Numbered from the stretch's first letter, positions 51,928 through 64,000 are shown. The stretch is DNA of 64,000 bases from Hydractinia symbiolongicarpus (GCF_029227915.1 NC_079880.1:12613501-12677500), one strand, 5' to 3'. Notes: generated from the sequence alone by a model not told the origin. A program made the numbers and translations.

Positions 51928-52970
51928 ATGCGTGTACCCGGTCCATTTGATTTTCAATTTAATTGAAAATCAAAAATCGAAATGTTGGTACTAATTCATG
52001 TTTTTTGAATTTCGAAATTCAAAATTTATAAACTAAAATTCAAATATTTTAAAAGAAAAAAAATTGAAAATTGAAAATCAAAAATTAAAAATCATTTTTG
52101 TTCTTTCGCGATCAAGTATGATGCAATGAACCAACAGGTTCTTTTTAACCAACCCACTGTACTCCTGCATAGAGTTTTTTTATTAGGAGCGTTTCATAAG
52201 GAGCTGAGATTGGTGTCCAAAGTTTTCAGGATGTCCTGAGACTGCCAGGCAGATATGTTCTTTTTATTACCAATATCGTTTCAATTGACTTTTGTTTGAT
52301 ATGCGTCTATTCTCTTTGTCTTCTTTTGTTAAAAAAAGATCTGGAAATAAAAGTTTATGCTAATCTAAGAAGTGTTTGAGATCAAACATTTACAGAGTCC
52401 CTTAATTTTATAGGAGAAATTTAAAAAATGTAACTACACCAATCAGAAGCAAAATTAATATACATTCTTCTTAAATCTTCTTTTTGTTTAGAACATTTGT
52501 TGACATTCATCGACAGTCTCTTATTGAACACAATATATGACGGTCTATTATTGGCATAATATTTTCTATATCCGATTAACATTCAGATGTAATAAAGTCT
52601 GACCTAGAGGACAGGTTTGATATGAATCTCGCCCTTTATTTTGACCATGTCCCTATACAAGAACCCAGGACGCCTGGGGAGGAGACCGGTTTGACGGTTA
52701 ACCGATGTGTCGCGTGCGTCATAAAACTTAAAATTGAAAAGCAAAATTTGAATTTGAGTTTTCATTTATTGTTTTTTGATCTCTTTTGAGTTTTAAACTT
52801 TAAATTTTAAATTTTAAATTTTAAAATTAAATTGAAATTCAAAAATCATTAAATAATTTTGATTTTTGAATTGCAAATTAAATTAAATTAAAAATCAAAA
52901 TTAGCCATTATTTCTGATTTTCAATTTTCAATTAAATTGAAAATCAAATGGCCCTAAGGGTACACGCATT
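51928..52970. mobile_element. AT-rich element with long terminal inverted repeat (copy B)
   Basis: Counterpart of 25308-26309; the TIR is better preserved (AATGCGTGTACCC and GGGTACACGCATT). Contains about 40 bp near 52098-52145 that A lacks. Confidence 0.6.
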
Positions 52971-53332
52971 GTTGCCTTTACTTTTAGTTCATAGAATTTA
53001 TTTTAATGTAAGTAAAAAGAACTGGGTACACGCATTAGGTTCGTCTATGGCTATTCAGGTTCAGGATTTTTTTATATTCCGGCTTAGTCTTTCTTTTTAT
53101 TCAGCATGTTTTTTTTTATTCAGCATTTTTTTATTCAGCCATAGGAAATGCTATTCAGGCTCGGTACTCAGTCCCTTCATGGCGCGGAAAACCAGTTGGC
53201 GCGAATATAGATGCTGGTCTCAAATATGTACGGTGTTTGCGCAAACGCAGCAGAGAATAGACCAATGAACATGGACTCGACGTGTTAGATTTGTTTAGGC
53301 TAGGGAGGGCACCACTCGTACTTCTTCGATAA

Positions 53333-53619
53333 GCGTAGATGGTGTAGTGGTAGTGCATTCGACTTGTAATCATAAGGTTTCAGGTTCGAGTCCCAACTCC
53401 GGCGCTCTTTAAATGCTGTGTTGTCTGCCCATTTGGTGCCATCTACTGGCCGCTAGCCGGCTTATGTGACAGGCATGCTAGTGAGAGCAATGCTATACAT
53501 AGCTACCTCTGGCGGTAATGTAATATAGTTACAGTCGGAGGGAAGAAAGAGCCAACCGTTAGGATGGAATCTCCAACGACGTTAAAACTTCCCGTAACTT
53601 ACTTACTTACTTACTTAAC
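53333..53619 (+). mobile_element. tRNA-derived SINE (copy B)
   Basis: Same SINE as 26669-26955; here the A-box region reads TGGTGTAGTGGTAGTGC and the B box GGTTCGAGTCC. TTAC tail shorter by a few units. Confidence 0.8.
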
Positions 53620-53749
53620 TGCCATACAAGTACGTTTTACCCGCCCATATTAGTCCTGACCGAGCACGGAACCCATATCGTCCAGCCGCGACATCAAAAT
53701 TCTTCTACACGATGGTAGCTTTATAATAGTTTTCGCATTGTAAAGATAC

Positions 53750-54084
53750 TAATTAATCGCAAAAATTCATCTATGCCGTCATGCATGACGAAACTGTAGT
53801 GTCCATCTATGTGCCAGAGACAGTCTCGGATTTTTTAGATCGATGTCGGGTAGAATTTTTCGATTACGGCGTTGTTGGACTGTACGACCAAGCGACTTTA
53901 AATGGCCGAACATTATGAATTACCATGATTCAAAATAAAATTTGACATGATATTGCGCAATTCATTTTTGGAAATATCAAAGAATCTACTCATTTCCTCC
54001 AAGCCATACTCTTTTACCCTTCTGTAAATCATACTTCTAGAAACTAGCATATCTGCAGTTGTTGACTAGGAAGTCCTAAATTGC
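53750..54084 (-). pseudogene. DDE/rve integrase-core protein fragment (copy B)
   Basis: Counterpart of 27090-27420 with EYGLEEMSRFFDISKNEL and LWHIDGHYS; the sequence beyond 54105 is deleted relative to A. Confidence 0.58.
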
Positions 54085-54349
54085 GGAGACTGGATATCAA
54101 AAATATAATTAGATAAGCCTTCTTTTCACTTCTTTATATTACGGCGGTGTTATATGATAGATCAGACGATCTTCTACCTATTACGACCAAAATGTATTTT
54201 AACCTTAGCTCAGTATTAATGATGTTAGTTCTTTAACAGCGAAATATATCTATCTAAAGCGCTCTTTCTTGAGAACGCCGTCCCAATATCATCAAGAAAA
54301 TCAAACTGCTACAAAACTACGAAAGAATTTTACTGCACTGACCTTCTTA

Positions 54350-54357
54350 GGGGCCCC
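54350..54357. other. MITE footprint GGGGCCCC
   Basis: TTA-GGGGCCCC-TTA: the four outermost bases of each TIR of the 50-bp MITE in A (28030-28079), with both TTA duplications kept. Consistent with imprecise loss of the MITE after it had inserted. Confidence 0.65.
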
Positions 54358-55299
54358 TTAATCTCTTTCGGAGAAGTTAAAAAATGAGTAACAGGGAATT
54401 AACAGGGAGTAATTTTAAAATTAAACTCGTTTATAATGGTTTGGAGGAAATTTATTAGTGTTTTTTCTACAGGCCACGATCGAGAACACAAGTCACTTGC
54501 AGACCAGTTAGAGAAATGTCCTCAAAACGCTACGCAGCAAAATTGTAAATAAGTCTTTCCTTTTTTTAATTTTTGCCACTTGAAAACAAAATTTTTGCGG
54601 TCAGAATACTCATCGCGCCTTTTGATTGGTTACTTGTATCATTCTTTCTTTATGTGACCATTATCGAAAAAACTTAATTCTTGTTTTGAGCTACGATCAC
54701 CCGAACAAACATAATTAAATTTCGTACTATTTAAGATTATTCGGTGGCACGTGGATTAATCCACAGATTTTCTCATCCTCTTTATAATGCGTTTTGTCCG
54801 TGTGTCTCGAACCTTGCAGTACCATTTCGTGCAGAGACAGACGACGGCTATTATTAAAACGACGGTAAGAAGATTTGTTGGAAAAAAAGACATTTTAACT
54901 TAGAAACTAATTAATATCAAAGATTGGTTAAAAATCTGTGGGGAAGTTGTGATGTCATTCCAATTTGCTGTTGTGCACATGTAAACAAATTATACAGAAT
55001 TATTTTTTGTCTTATTTTGATTAGTCCATCAAAAGCTAATGCGCAAGCGATTAAGGCGCCAAAGTCGGATTTAACTTTGTGACCTGAGGTGTAGCTCATT
55101 ATTTGCGCCGAATCAGCGGCAATATCTTTTCACTGCGCATGCGTTACGCCATATGAGTCGACGCTTTTTGCGCTATAGCGATAAAAGTTGAAGAAAATCA
55201 TGTGGCAAACCATTTAATCTTTTAAAAGCATTGCACCTATACTTAAACCTAACCAGCTGCGTATGCAGCAGCCAAAGAAGATTAGCCGTGGGATCCAGG
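54358..55299. other. Spacer before unit C
   Basis: Collinear with 28080-29082. It lacks the left arm of the 28777-28816 hairpin and about 40 bp around 54878. Keeps the NRF1-like CTGCGCATGCGTT. No gene seen. Confidence 0.4.
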
Positions 55300-55738
55300 T
55301 TGCAGGCAGATGACGTCACTCATTCTAGAAACTGATCCACATTTAGAATGTTTAGCTATTGTTCTCTCGGCTGAGGACATGCTCGGCGTGACAATTTTAT
55401 AATCTAAATAATGAAAAGAAAAATAGAAATGATGTACAGTATTTTATTTTTGAAGAGAATCAAAGAGTACGTACAATCTTTTGATGAAGAAACTACAAAC
55501 TTTCTTTCGGCTTCTTCAGAAAGAGCTTGCTCCTCTAAAATTGTTTTTTTGGCTTGACCAATTTTTTTCTCTGTGCTTTATTTTTATGATGTGGTGTGAA
55601 CCTGACTTTATTGCACTCTTATACATGCGAATAGACCTTTCCCGAATTTCCTAATTATGCCAAACTCAATTAAAAGAGGTCGATGCTAAAAATTATACTT
55701 AATTCAAAGTTTCTTATTAAAAGGAGGAAAAAAATTAC

Positions 55739-55865
55739 CTAATGTCGTAAATATTTCTGTTCGTTAAGTGCCTCAATTTGGTAGCTGAAAATTGCAGTCA
55801 AACCCTTCATATAGTCAAGCTTTCTAAGAATACCCTCGTTTTCAAAATAATTCTTTTCTTCAAAT
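55739..55865 (-). other. Candidate terminal exon of an unknown gene (copy C)
   Basis: Same exon as 440-566, same length and stop. No family recognised. Confidence 0.22.
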
Positions 55866-57909
55866 CTAAATAAAATCCAACCAGAATTTTATATTGCTCT
55901 AAAAACTTCAGTTTTGCCAAGATAGTTTGAAATTCTATCATCTGAATATCCTTATTTAAAAAGCATAGAACCCGAGCTCAACCCCAGCACCTTTTACCGT
56001 GGCGGTGGAGTGGACTAGAATTATCAGAAAGCGCAGCACCATTGAGAAACAAATAGTCCTGGAAACGAGGTTGCATAGAATCATTATAAAAATTTTAATT
56101 ATGAAATTCAGGAAAGGTGTTTTACCATAAAAATACCATTGTTAGCATTTACAAATTTACCGTTGGGTTATTGTCTGTTTACATGGAAAAAACAGTAGTA
56201 TCAGTATGTTGACTGAAAGTTATATACTAAAATAGCAGGTGTGACTTTTGCATGTGACCCTTATCTATATTATAATGCTCGCGTATGTCTATCTGTTGGT
56301 CTGTGAACTAAAATGCACACTGAGAGTAGCGATGGGCGAACTCACGTAGATTTTTGCATAAAGACCAGTTTTATAATTATGAAGCGGCGTCAAACAGAAA
56401 ATAGCATAGTAGAAGTATTTCTACCGATATGCACTTTATCGCATCACAACAAATGCAAAATGTTCTGAAAACGAGGTTGGTCCACTTGCCTTAAAAGAAG
56501 CTTCAAACGAATGCGAGCGTTGCTACCCTCATTGATGCGGAAGGAGTTAATATTTAAGGTCACACCAGTTGACTCAATGTTTTGGTTAAATTTTCGTATA
56601 ATTAGCTATCATAATACGTGACAATGTATCTTTCAACGAAGACCAAGTGTTACAATACATTATATACAACATTGTAGCTGAGCCAGTATCCTTTCAAACA
56701 AAAAACCTGAAGTCTTAAAAGTATATGCCGGACTTGTAATTTAGTCAAAGAATAACAAATCAGTGTTTTTTTTGTAAACTATAAAATTAATGTGAGGATA
56801 AAGTTTTTCACTTGCTGTAAGATTAACCAAAAAAAGAAAATAATCATATGTTGGGTGTTTTAGACTACTTTTTCGTGTTCCGGATACAGACTGTTGCAAA
56901 ATAGGCTGTCTATTCACGCAAATCACAGCTTTATAGGCGAAATGAAGTGACTTCCCTGCCTTGTTGGAAGATCGTGTGAACAAAAGAATTGAAACAGATG
57001 GCTACTTAGCAAACAAATGTTATATATTCACTTCAATGCAACTGAGGCATCTTGTATCTTTTCTAACATGGGGTAAGCGATAAGAGCATAAGAGAGGGTA
57101 CTCATGAAGGAGATAGTGGCTGGGTGGGTACGCCATGACTCTTTTATATTTAAATTTCACTTGTTCACCTAGACAACTATCGATACTCTAGTTCTTGCGC
57201 ACTTCAATAATCACGTTTGCTCATTGTTTTAAAGAAAACACACGGAAAAAACAAGAAAAGAATTGAAAAAAAAAAGTTAACTGTGTTTTTTATTTAAAAC
57301 TAATTTCTAATCGTTAGCTACATAACAAGTACTCCATATAAAAGTATTATAAAAATTTATGAAAAACATGCGCCATCTTGCTGCCGCGTCCCCTGAAATC
57401 TTCTGATCCTAATATATGAATAAGCAATGTGTTTTATTTTTCTCTCTTCTATGACTCTGGACCCTCATAAAGCCCCACTAACGGTCAATAATGATAACAT
57501 TACCGATGCAATAAAATACGGGCACACAGGGATGACTCACAAATCAGAAATTGTACCCAGACTTTCCAGAGTTCGGATTTTACACCACTTTCCTCCTTCC
57601 TGCGATAAAATGTTAAATAAAAAATAGTAGTATACAGGTATTGTCAAGTTCTGACATGGGAACAAGGTTGAAATCACTCGACGCTCCTGGTTTATACATG
57701 TCAAAATAATTTCTTCATATTTTTCAAAAAATCAATGTTCCCAGGTAAAAATTTGTTAAAATTCAACCTTTCCTGAGCATCCACGTTTAGCGTACACTTT
57801 TTAACTTTCTAAACACTCGATAAATGACAAATAGGAATAACTTCGTACAATTTGTATCTACAGTTATATGATCCGGAGTTCATACAACGTGATTTGGAGT
57901 AAAGCTTCG
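55866..57909. other. AT-rich intergenic stretch (copy C of 567-2600)
   Basis: Same content as in A and B. Near 57760-57800 a short block (CCTTTCCTGAGCATCCACGT) differs from both other units. The 66-codon frame is at 57427-57627. Confidence 0.4.
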
Positions 57910-59764
57910 TCAATTGTATTCTTGTAATTTGGAATAGGGAAGCTTAGAGCTTGAGGTATATGGCGGTGGCGCTGTCGTTTGCATATTATTGGAAGTATTT
58001 ACAACCATGATGTTGGCTGGTGACATCGCTGGTGCCATGACAAATTGTGATCGTTGACGACGACGATAACAACGACAGCAACACGAGATTAATGCAATCA
58101 CCAGTGCGATTGCTCCAACTATGATAACAATTCTTATCGTTTGACTTTGTGAATACCACCACACAAGGAATTCTAAAAAAGAGAACAAAATCTGTAAGTT
58201 GGCACAGCTACAATATTATTGCTTCAATTGGACGTCACAAGGCTAGAGTAAAGCATTGCTATTTGAGATCTTTGATCTTTAAGACGACAGAATTGGAAAA
58301 CACTTAATTACAATGTACACAAGACAAATTCACTCTGAATAGCTTTGCACTATAGAAATATATTTTTCAAATTCGTCGTGTAAAGCATACCTAACCAAAA
58401 TTTGTCGTGTAAGGCTAAGCATAACTAGCACTAGAAACTTGCTTTCTTGGCCTTTCTTTGAGTAACTTACCGTTGCAATCATTGTGTGCAACACGTTCGT
58501 CCATAACTGGTATTGTTGCTGTGAAAATGAGGGTCTTTACTCGTAGGTTGATCTAAAAAGTTAAAAAATTCTAAAATAATCCGGTGGTTCCATTACGTCA
58601 AGATATGTATCGTTGGCAACGAAATTAGGATGTTTAAGCTGTTGTTGATTTTAAAAAGAAATATTTAGGGTATTATTAAGTCGGTAATTTCACGACGTCA
58701 GAAACCAATAATGAATTGCTATATAATTTGAGTCATTTGCATGCTTGGCTAGATATGTTAACGATGGCTATTGCAGGACAATAAAGCTTGGTCACCCGCA
58801 TCAAAATAATCGAAGTTCTTGACTGGCTGGCAAAACAAACAGATTTGTGAATGTCTTAGGATTCTGGGTAATTCTGTTACCAACTATGCCCACATGCTGC
58901 ATTTATAAGTTTTAATCACTTTTTTGCGCCCTTTTTGCGCCCCTTTTCGCCCTTTCTTACTCCTAGATTTGTGAGCTCCCCTCGAACTTTTTAGTTTACG
59001 CAAACTTATAAATTCCAGCATAGAGGAATGTTTGTTATTATTTTTTTTCATGGCCAAAAATACCATGAGGTTACAAGGAGAAATGTACTTTATTACTTCT
59101 GCATGTAAGCAGAGCTAAATAAGAAGAAACGCCGATGCCTCTTTATTAACCAAGTTGAAAAATGCACGTACCTTTTCATATACAACATTTTATAAACGAC
59201 TTAATCTTTCAAAAAATAAAGGAAATAGTAAACAATAGCCAGACTAAAGGAAGTAAGTGAAGAAAAAAAAAGGACAAACAACAGGAATAATTAAAAAAAA
59301 AGTTCACAAAGCAGAACATGAAATATCAAGAGAAGGACAGACATTTAAGACATATAACATACCTTTATGTGTATGTTATCGTTAGAGTCATCTTGCAACT
59401 GAACATTAATGTACAGACCAGCCAGTCCACCAAGTGATGCTCCGGGGATTGGAATATCTGTTGAAGAGTCAAATTCTTTTTCATAACTAAGTTCTATCGC
59501 TTCAATGGTCAGTTCAATTTTAATTTTTGGTGGCTTGCAATTTACCAATGTTACACCAACACTTGTAGTTTTTCCATCAACTTCACTTTCGCATTTATAA
59601 GACAATCCATCTTGTGTGCAACCACCCAAAGTTTCTAAAAATAAAAAATATTCCGTTTATCATCCCATCTGTGTTTTTTTATCTGGTTCCTTCATAATAT
59701 ATATACCTTTAGCAACCACAAGTATTAAAACAACTTCACAACAAAATTTCCACACGTTCGCCAT
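57910..59764 (-). CDS. Four-exon single-pass membrane protein with PPPY tail (copy C)
   Basis: Exons 59764-59707, 59634-59363, 58552-58471 and 58172-57910, with all splice sites and the 224-residue reading intact. It differs from copy A by Lys to Gln in exon 2, SQSQT for SQKKP just outside the membrane, and a few tail changes (RSQFVMAPAM, MQTTAPPPY). The change before the membrane removes two lysines. With copy A it is one of two complete copies. Confidence 0.75.
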
Positions 59765-59993
59765 CTTAACATTCATGAAAAGCTGGCACAAAATAAAGGC
59801 GTATGGTTCATGCCACAAATTGTTCTATTATATTCTCAGAAGGGAACAATGGACGTCTGTGCTTATTGGTTTACACTTACAATTAAAAATTAAAAAATAA
59901 TAATGGTCACTATACTACAGTTAAAATTAATACGTTAACGTAACACAAAGTAGACTTAAATTTCGTACCCAGGTTATATTTTACATACTGAAT

Positions 59994-61422
59994 CAACCTC
60001 GTTCCCCGGACTTTTTGTCTCTTATTGGCGCTGCGCTTATTTATAGGTCTGACGAAGAAGATCCTGGATTGGTTGAGGCTTTTCACCTAATTATGCGAAA
60101 GATAAAACGTCACTCGGTCTGTGAAATATTCATGCTGAGATTAACTGTAAACAATAAAGATAGCCGACACTGTGCATACATGTTTTGTTTCAAAGAAAAA
60201 ATATTTTGCCAAAAATATCTAGAATTTCAATTAGATTGAAGTACCTAGTTTACTTTTCACTTAGATGTACTTGTGGGTAGCTACATGCTGCTTACGATCA
60301 GATTAATAATAGCAACCAGCCATGACATTGCCTAGCTAGCTAAAACAAGCGTGTACAAAGATAGGTACAGATAGAGAGGTACTACTTTGTTAATTATTAT
60401 TATTATTACTACTGAACATTAGAATATAAAGTAAGCGTAGCTAGCTACATAAACGAAAACACAGATAAGGGATTGCATGTATTTGCCATGCTGATTAAAC
60501 TGATTTTACCTATTGCAGGAGATTATAAAGCTATATTATATATATATACATTGAGCTCGCTATATTAAAACACAAAACAACGTTCACAAAAAATATTTAG
60601 CAATATTGATTTACTAATGACTGAAATTGTCAAGATTTGCTATAGCTTAAATATTACATCATAATTTATGCAGCTAATTAACTCTGAATTTTTTTAAATG
60701 TTAATAGCTTGAGAACGAAAGGAGTATTTTAAAGAAATTAAAAAGACTTGTTAACCAACATTTAGAGCTTTATAATATAAGCCCAACATAATTTTATACA
60801 TTGGGTTCCCTTTAATATTTTTGTCGTATTCCTTCACTGCATCACTAATCCCAAACAAGCTCTCATCTGCCTCAAACTTCCACTGTTCCAAGTTCAATAC
60901 AGCAGCAGAAAAACAATTTCATTCAAGTATTCTACCTGACCATTTAGAATGGAATTTAGGTGTTGACCAAAACAATATTTTTTTCATTTTTAACTAGGAA
61001 AGGTCAGCAAGTAAATGAAAAATAATTGATTTTCCAATTCTACTAGGCAAAAGTGCCACCACATCATTGCCCTTAAACAAAAGCCTCGAAATATATAATT
61101 TGCTTTGGTTTCAGACAAAATGTAAAATATATATTCGCTTTAAAACATCAATATATACTTTAGAGTCATCACAACCTAAGTCTTCCCGGGACATTCTTTA
61201 CTAAGAAGTTACGTTTCCACCGATCACAATAAAGTCCGGACGCTAATAATTAAATTGAAACTCGCTCACCAAAGACTAGGGACCAAACCGGATAAACGAG
61301 ACACGAGTGCATTAATTAGAAATCTGCGAAAATTACAGATTTTTTGCCAGCCTTTATCAGGGCAATGTTCGTCCCGCCGTCCAATATGCAAAAAGAGACA
61401 ACAGGACCTGGTATCGAGGTTG
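59994..61422. mobile_element. TIR-bounded DNA element with RecQ-like scrap (copy C)
   Basis: Counterpart of 4684-6108 and nearly identical to the unit B copy. Confidence 0.5.
60994..61084 (-). pseudogene. RecQ-like DNA helicase fragment (copy C)
   Basis: Same as unit B: KGNDVVALLPSRIGKS with altered Walker A. Confidence 0.45.
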
Positions 61423-62679
61423 GTACTGACTCACATTTGATGGATGATGGTATCCATCGATTGTGAATAATGATTTACTTTACACACGATATTTTAATAA
61501 GAGCTAGTTAAACCTGATCTGCTAATAACTTTAATTTGTTTTTTTTAATAGTATGAACACAACTTCTGAAAGCAGTCTCAATTTGTTCTATTCATGAAAA
61601 GTTATTTCTGTTTTAGTCCAAAAATTAAAATTGCTTTGTTTTTTACAATGCGGAACATGATGGTAATATTAAATAAAATTTTGATCTCATTACCGTTTTA
61701 GGCCGTAATATTTCATCGACAGGGACACCATTTTGAATTTTCGCAATGCACCTCGGGACAGCTGGTCCATCTGAGAACAAGATTACAGCCACTTTGGAAC
61801 TTGGAAATTCATAATCGCTGGGCTGATGTAGCTCGCAACGCTCCTCGACAATATAAGAAAAATACGTATCCAAATTCCTATCCTAAGTTTTATTCTAAAT
61901 AGGGATTTGCATGTTAATGGGAAGAATTTAATTTTAAGAAGTAAATTGTTATATGATCAAAACAATAATGTAACTTATTTTCGTAGTAATCGAGGCAAGA
62001 TACGTATGCGCTTGATAGCGCATGCTTTAATAGAACTTCCCACCTATTTTTACTCACAAGTCAATTTTATTCGTAGCTACGGGTTAGATGATTCACAGTG
62101 AAAAAATTCTGTCTAATGGTGAAAGTGTATCAAGAGGTTATTTTCGGTTGAACAAAGTGAATAAGAAAATAATGACATAAAAACGTCACATATGATGAAC
62201 AAATTTATCATGTACGTGTTTTTATGTCATTGTTTGCTGTTGAAAAATGATATGATCTAAACATTCTAAATATGAAAGAACCTCTAATGTTAGCCAAAAG
62301 CCTAAGATAAAACAACAATGTGACACAAGCAGATAAAACTGACTTTAAACTTTAAAAACTTATTATTTTGCGCAAAATCAAGTTTAATATCATAACAATT
62401 TATGCAGGTAACATGTGTTCAGTCCCAATATTAATGCCACATATAATATTATGCAAGTTAATAATACAAAACTAAATCGTCAGGTAAGGTAAGTAACACC
62501 GAAAAGTTTCGTATGTTTCATTGTGCATTTTTGTATGTTCTTGTATATAATAATTTTACTATGGCGAAGAAAACACTTTTAATAAAATAATAATAAAATA
62601 AAACTACATGAAAATACATGAAAAAAATCAAACATACAAAATATAGTCATATTGTCCTACCAATTAAAATGTCTTTTTC
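61423..62679. other. Spacer with possible exon and empty Helitron site (copy C)
   Basis: 61694-61873 corresponds to the open segment 6380-6559 and is open here. The junction AATAATAATAAAA|TAAAACTACATG near 62597 is the exact pre-insertion site of the unit A Helitron. Confidence 0.4.
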
Positions 62680-62921
62680 CTAATGTGTACAGGGCATGAA
62701 GAATGATGTCTTTTTTGTGTCTGTCACACTTATAGAAATATGCTTAATATTTTCGTATTTATCCACATCTCTAGCAGTACATATGTCCTGAAAAGTTTAA
62801 ATCGGTACACTGGTTATTGGTTATAGGTGTTGTATTTTTACCACTCTGTTTGCCTGAGATTCTTGGGATAAATAATCAGCAAAGTCAGCTAAGTTGTTCG
62901 AATTATATACATTTGATGCTG
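62680..62921 (-). CDS. Two 3'-terminal exons of an unknown gene (copy C)
   Basis: Exons 62921-62842 and 62787-62680 with the same 54-bp intron. Asn to Lys in TDTKKTSFF is the main change. Splice sites conserved in all three units. Confidence 0.35.
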
Positions 62922-62929
62922 CTAAATTT

Positions 62930-62949
62930 GTGTGTGTGTGTGTGTGTGT
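62930..62949. repeat. (GT)10 microsatellite
   Basis: Ten GT units; two more than in unit A. Confidence 0.95.
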
Positions 62950-63594
62950 ATGTGAATGTAGCGACTTTGCAGCCTGCCAACTGCAGAGCATTGACTGTTT
63001 GACAGTTTTGTCCATATTTAAATAATGAGTAAAAAACTGCCTTCGTCCACGATTGTAGGTAGCTAGGAATTTTTATTTACTTAATCGTCTTTTCTACTTC
63101 CCCTCTTTTTTTCTTTCTCTCTCTCTCCATACAAATTTTTCCTTATTTTATTTTCAGTGGTATTTTCCGTGGTAAGAACTTCTGGCTCGTGGGAGGCAGA
63201 AAGATGCAGGAGCGATACAATAATTTTTTACGTTGACAATAACTTTGTAAGCCTGAGCTGTTCGAGGTGCTTTACGAAACGGAAAATTCAATATGGTGTC
63301 TCTATTAATAAAAAATATGTATCTATCTAGAAATTAGAAGGGCTTCTATTTCTTAAAAATTCGTGCAGTAAACGAAAAAGTATGCTGAAAATTATGGTTA
63401 CTTTAAAATTGCCAATTGACATGTTGAATCAATTAAAAAAAATTAAATCAATTTAACAAGCCAAGTAAGGAAGAAGCTCCAAATCCAGTTCTTTGTAGTT
63501 AAACAACAATGGATTCTTAACGTTTGACATATCTAGAGGTAGTTCAAATGCTGAAAATCCTTAAGCAATAGCAATAGTAATTTTTATTCTTTAC

Positions 63595-64000
63595 AATTTG
63601 GTTTTCGCTCAAAACACTTACTACATAAGCCTGTATAGAGAAGGTCCTAAAAGCTCTTAATTCTGTTTTCCTAGATCTTCAAAACGGCTCCCTGCTCAAA
63701 TAAATTTGTATCTGTATCTTAAAATCAAAACATTTACGGAGTTCCTCATGGCTCTGTTCTAAGCCTTCTTCTATTCCTACTTTACATAAATGACTTTTAT
63801 GCTGCAGTTTCTTTATTTAAAATCAATCTCGTTCAGTAAAAGTCTTTTCAAGAGGGTCAAATAGACCTAAAATGTCTCCTAAACTGGCTTAAAGCTAATA
63901 AACGTCCTTAAACACTAGTAGAACTAAACTTTTAATATTCATCCTAAACGCGAAGCTATTAACTATGATGTTCGAATCAAAATCAATAGAAAAAGACTAA
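63595..64000 (+). pseudogene. Non-LTR reverse transcriptase fragment, uninterrupted (copy C)
   Basis: The RT blocks GVPHGSVLSLLLFLLYINDF and AVSLFKINLVQ continue past the point where A and B have the Polinton, into LLNWLKANK and then, in shifting frames, a region like the following RT/thumb segment (a FHPKR-like and a YDVRIKIN-like block) to the window edge. Stops and frameshifts mark it as old. This shows that the Polinton-bearing units were derived from a locus with a continuous LINE. Confidence 0.78.

Larger units (their letters stand above)
29083..55299. repeat. Tandem segmental duplication, unit B
   Basis: Collinear with unit A and C; 26,217 bp. It lacks the Helitron and the 50-bp MITE, has the capsid segment missing from A, and lacks the ATPase core, HNH gene 1, the integrase C-terminus and several shorter segments of A's Polinton. 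In single-copy flanks B shares many variants with C against A (for example around 33840-34150 and 60060-60390), so B and C look more closely related in that part. Confidence 0.93.
55300..64000. repeat. Tandem segmental duplication, unit C (partial)
   Basis: Collinear with A and B for 8.6 kb. Helitron-free. At 63868/63869 it departs from A and B exactly where their Polinton begins and continues as LINE reverse transcriptase to the window end. Confidence 0.92.

Noticed and set aside
1-64000. Bacterial or giant-virus genome segment
   Set aside because: GT/AG introns with consistent phases, SINE, LINE, MITE and Helitron structures and long AT-rich spacers indicate animal nuclear DNA; virus-like genes are confined to the Polinton blocks.

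Overview
The window looks like nuclear DNA of an animal, most likely a cnidarian. It is AT-rich, has small spliced genes with canonical GT/AG introns, and carries a dense mix of animal transposons: a Polinton/Maverick, a Helitron, MITEs, non-LTR and LTR retroelement fragments, and a tRNA-derived SINE. The cnidarian call rests on the Polinton gene set and on short repeats ending in a CAACCTCGTTCCC-like motif, both familiar from cnidarian genomes. It is an inference; the species is not identified.

The dominant structure is a head-to-tail segmental triplication. Unit A (1-29082), unit B (29083-55299) and the start of unit C (55300-64000) are collinear and very similar, and differ by insertions and deletions. 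Each unit carries, in order: a candidate minus-strand terminal exon; a four-exon minus-strand gene for a 224-residue single-pass membrane protein with a PPPY tail; a TIR-bounded element holding a RecQ-like helicase scrap; two candidate exons of another minus-strand gene; and a decayed non-LTR reverse transcriptase. In A and B the reverse transcriptase is cut by a 13-kb Polinton. In C it continues to the window end. A MITE, a gag-protease fragment, an AT-rich inverted-repeat element, a SINE and a DDE-integrase fragment follow the Polinton in A and B.

The Polinton is visibly less AT-rich than its surroundings. It encodes a protein-primed family B DNA polymerase, a retrovirus-type D,D35E integrase, an A32-like packaging ATPase (A only), a candidate double-jelly-roll major capsid protein (B only), two HNH/zinc-knuckle proteins, an MSV199/BRO-like protein and about ten conserved or unknown small proteins. 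Both copies are dead. Many frameshifts and stops are shared, so they predate the duplication. Others are private, including reciprocal losses: A lost the capsid gene; B lost the ATPase core and one HNH gene. Neither terminal inverted repeat was found. No adenain-like protease or penton gene was recognised.

Comparing the units gives natural empty sites: a 2,663-bp Helitron present only in A between A and T, and a 50-bp MITE in A that is an 8-bp GGGGCCCC footprint in B. A TATAATAA-like box lies just upstream of several Polinton start codons and may be a promoter element. Because the units are so alike, allelic haplotypes wrongly placed in tandem by an assembler must be considered.
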